Source: an uncultured Muribaculaceae bacterium (lineage in GTDB: Bacteria > Bacteroidota > Bacteroidia > Bacteroidales > Muribaculaceae). Taken from it: a stretch of 64,000 nucleotides of DNA. A program made the translations under genes and the position numbers. The first letter of the stretch is position 1. Each line of letters begins with the position of its first letter. The stretch covers positions 1 through 64,000 of the forward strand of contig CAJOFH010000004.1 of NCBI GenBank assembly GCA_905233845.1, in the 5' to 3' direction. The notes beneath the pieces are model-generated. The model was given only the letters and a program-made list of their open reading frames with translations, searched no databases and was not told the origin of the DNA. Below, in pieces: positions 62,451 through 64,000 of this stretch.

Positions 62451-62891
62451 TTACTGAGGAATGGGCGTGTGGCGGCAGTTGCTGCTCCACCATCTTATCG
62501 AGAACGAAGCAATGACAAAGGTCACTGCAGTAAACAAGATGTTGTAAAACGCAAAAGTGAACTCGGATGTGGAGTAGTCAAAGCCCTCAAGGAAGTTATC
62601 AATCACGATATAGCACACCACTGGTGTGAGCACGCTGGCAATGCCCAACATCGCCAACCAGTGATACCAGCGGTCGAACTTCACCGAGTTAATCACATAG
62701 TAGTAAATGGCCGCCAAGCCCCATGCCATGGCAATGGTAATGGCTGCCACCGAGCCATAAGCTCCCGTGTTATACATCTGGTCGCTGAAGCCGTTGACAT
62801 TATAAACAGCCTCATATAGCTCTACCCTAAAAATCCAGAACAGAACGCTCAAAACCGCTCCAATAACTAGAAATATTACTTTATCTCGCAT
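62451..62891 (-). CDS. Four-helix membrane protein
   Basis: 146 residues with four predicted membrane helices (about 5-22, 46-66, 78-98, 112-132), separated by short polar loops; the N-terminal and C-terminal ends are both basic. No known family. It begins 11 bases after the stop of the vWA-like gene and precedes the tubulin-like gene by 69 bases, so it probably serves as a membrane partner in the same block. Confidence 0.72.
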   Translation of the reverse strand: MRDKVIFLVIGAVLSVLFWIFRVELYEAVYNVNGFSDQMYNTGAYGSVAAITIAMAWGLAAIYYYVINSVKFDRWYHWLAMLGIASVLTPVVCYIVIDNFLEGFDYSTSEFTFAFYNILFTAVTFVIASFSIRWWSSNCRHTPIPQ

Positions 62892-62902
62892 CTTAAAAAA
62901 AT

Positions 62903-64000
62903 TTAGTTTTCGAGTTTAATTACAATTTTACCATAAGTGTCGTTGCCAGCCGAGAAGGCATCATATATACCCTGCAAAAAGCGTTCCAAACCAAAAGTGG
63001 TGGTAGCGAAGCCAGCCACCGAGGAGTCGGTGTCGCTGGTTGACGACGACTCTTTTATCCAATTGGGGAACTGGTTGGCAAGGGTTATCGACAGTTCATC
63101 GTGTGAAGTGTTGAACTTACCCTTGGCAGTAATCAGGTGTGTCATGCCATCGAGGTAGGTGCGGTTGTTGTTAGTAATGTCATCAGGACTGATGGCACGT
63201 ATTGTGATTCCAAAACCGCTCTGCGACTGCACGGTATAGTTTGCCACATTGCTTAAGAACGCGTCATCCTTGTTCAATGGCTTGAGGTTTGCAGCGATAG
63301 TAAAGCAAAGTATGCCAGTCTCGCGGTCGCCCTCACAGTCAATGAGCTTGTTCTGCTCATCGCGCGCCACTCTGAACCGTCCCACGTTGTCCTTCCAGTC
63401 GGGCACCACCTTCACATTAAGCTCGCTCTGCGCTTGATTGAAACGATAGCTGTTCTTCACTGCACTGGGGTGCAGGAACTTAGCATACTTGTCGTCGGCG
63501 CTCATGCGATCGATAGTCGATGCGTCGGCAACAATTATCAAGTAGAAGGGACGCTTGCCATTATAGGCAAAAGGTTGACCGTTATAAGGATAATACTGTC
63601 CGTTGTAGTCGCCCATCATCTGGTTGACAATGATTGACTTACCTTTATAGGTCTTGAAAATGCTTGTTGCCACGCTGTTCTCCTCGTTGAGGATTTTCTC
63701 GATGCTCACGTCGGCAGTGTTCTGTGGCGAGTAGATGAGGTCGGTAACAAGCACACTCACGTTGCCTGGCTTCTGCGCTTGGATAATCTTCTCGAAGATA
63801 AGCTTGAAATCGGTGTAACTGGCATTGCCAGTACCCTTTGTGCTCTCGTAGATGTTGCGATCCTGCAAGAACGAGTCAACAGTGCCACTATAGGGGTAGA
63901 TGTTGTCGTTCACGATGTTGATTTTAACACCGTCCTTGCTTGGGAAGAAGTTTATGAGATCATTGACAGCCTTCTTGAGCTGGCCGCCACCACCTGGAGT
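62903..64000 (-). CDS. Probable vWA-like protein, 5' end outside the window
   Basis: The frame is open to the window edge. The first visible residues (TPGGGGQLKKAVNDLINFFP) continue the same frame past the GTG at 63913, so that codon is not the start. About 365 residues are visible. VSVLVTDLIYSPQN with its Asp resembles the later metal-site strand of a von Willebrand A domain, and RPFYLIIVADASTIDRM is another conserved block. The N-terminal metal-site motif would lie beyond the window. C-terminal half unknown. First visible gene of the tubulin/Hsp70 block. Confidence 0.7.
   Translation of the reverse strand, partial: TPGGGGQLKKAVNDLINFFPSKDGVKINIVNDNIYPYSGTVDSFLQDRNIYESTKGTGNASYTDFKLIFEKIIQAQKPGNVSVLVTDLIYSPQNTADVSIEKILNEENSVATSIFKTYKGKSIIVNQMMGDYNGQYYPYNGQPFAYNGKRPFYLIIVADASTIDRMSADDKYAKFLHPSAVKNSYRFNQAQSELNVKVVPDWKDNVGRFRVARDEQNKLIDCEGDRETGILCFTIAANLKPLNKDDAFLSNVANYTVQSQSGFGITIRAISPDDITNNNRTYLDGMTHLITAKGKFNTSHDELSITLANQFPNWIKESSSTSDTDSSVAGFATTTFGLERFLQGIYDAFSAGNDTYGKIVIKLEN

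Overview
The window looks like a chromosomal segment of a Bacteroidales bacterium, probably of the Muribaculaceae/Prevotellaceae side. The reasons are the Bacteroidetes-type promoter elements (TAnnTTTG, often with a TTG or TTTG about 20 bases upstream), Bacteroidales protein families (DUF2723, DUF3667, C10 peptidase with propeptide, BspA-type leucine-rich repeats, AAA/DUF4143 ATPase remnant) and C-terminal dockerin-like modules on secreted proteins. No rRNA or tRNA gene was recognised. Housekeeping genes are richer in G+C than the secreted, lineage-specific genes, which are visibly AT-rich.

Layout. 1-4.6 kb: a DUF805 membrane protein and an array of six small secreted proteins with a shared leader but different mature parts. 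4.9-11 kb: LtaS-type sulfatase-fold protein, HD phosphohydrolase, CorA-type channel, EamA transporter, recF and a DUF721/DciA-like gene. 11.8-17.8 kb: thioesterase, then the translation/transcription cluster rimP-nusA-infB, and folK. 17.7-29.3 kb, minus strand: YgjP-type metallopeptidase, radical SAM enzyme, secreted flavodoxin, two glycosyltransferases with an acyltransferase, uvrC, apt, mnmG, ybeY and a phosphopantetheinyl transferase. A perfect 16-bp parS palindrome lies between apt and mnmG, and a one-base variant lies inside uvrC, so this is probably the origin-proximal part of the chromosome.

29.3-37.4 kb: tcdA, a DUF3667 protein, aroK, a lipoprotein, an RNase HI with viroplasmin domain, and two nearly identical autoinhibited Fic proteins on either side of a cysteine desulfidase gene. 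37.6-53 kb: LRR-dockerin protein, glnA, a 1193-residue DUF2723 membrane protein, a polysaccharide deacetylase, queG, an esterase, a 3'-5' exonuclease, a repeat-rich patch holding a broken DUF4143 ATPase, and a C10 peptidase with dockerin.

53.3-64 kb is the most unusual part. A plus-strand gene joins a sigma-region-2-like domain to a membrane helix and a TPR-like tail. Convergent to it runs a minus-strand, operon-like block that leaves the window on the right: a probable vWA-like protein (partial), a four-helix membrane protein, a tubulin/FtsZ-like protein, a 1143-residue Hsp70/actin-fold ATPase with a long unknown N-terminal region, a signal-peptide/TM protein and two zinc-ribbon proteins, one with a winged-helix domain and a tail anchor. 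A tubulin-type and an actin-type nucleotide switch placed side by side with membrane and zinc-ribbon partners suggests one envelope-associated machine. Its function cannot be read from the sequence, and it is the best candidate here for an undescribed system.
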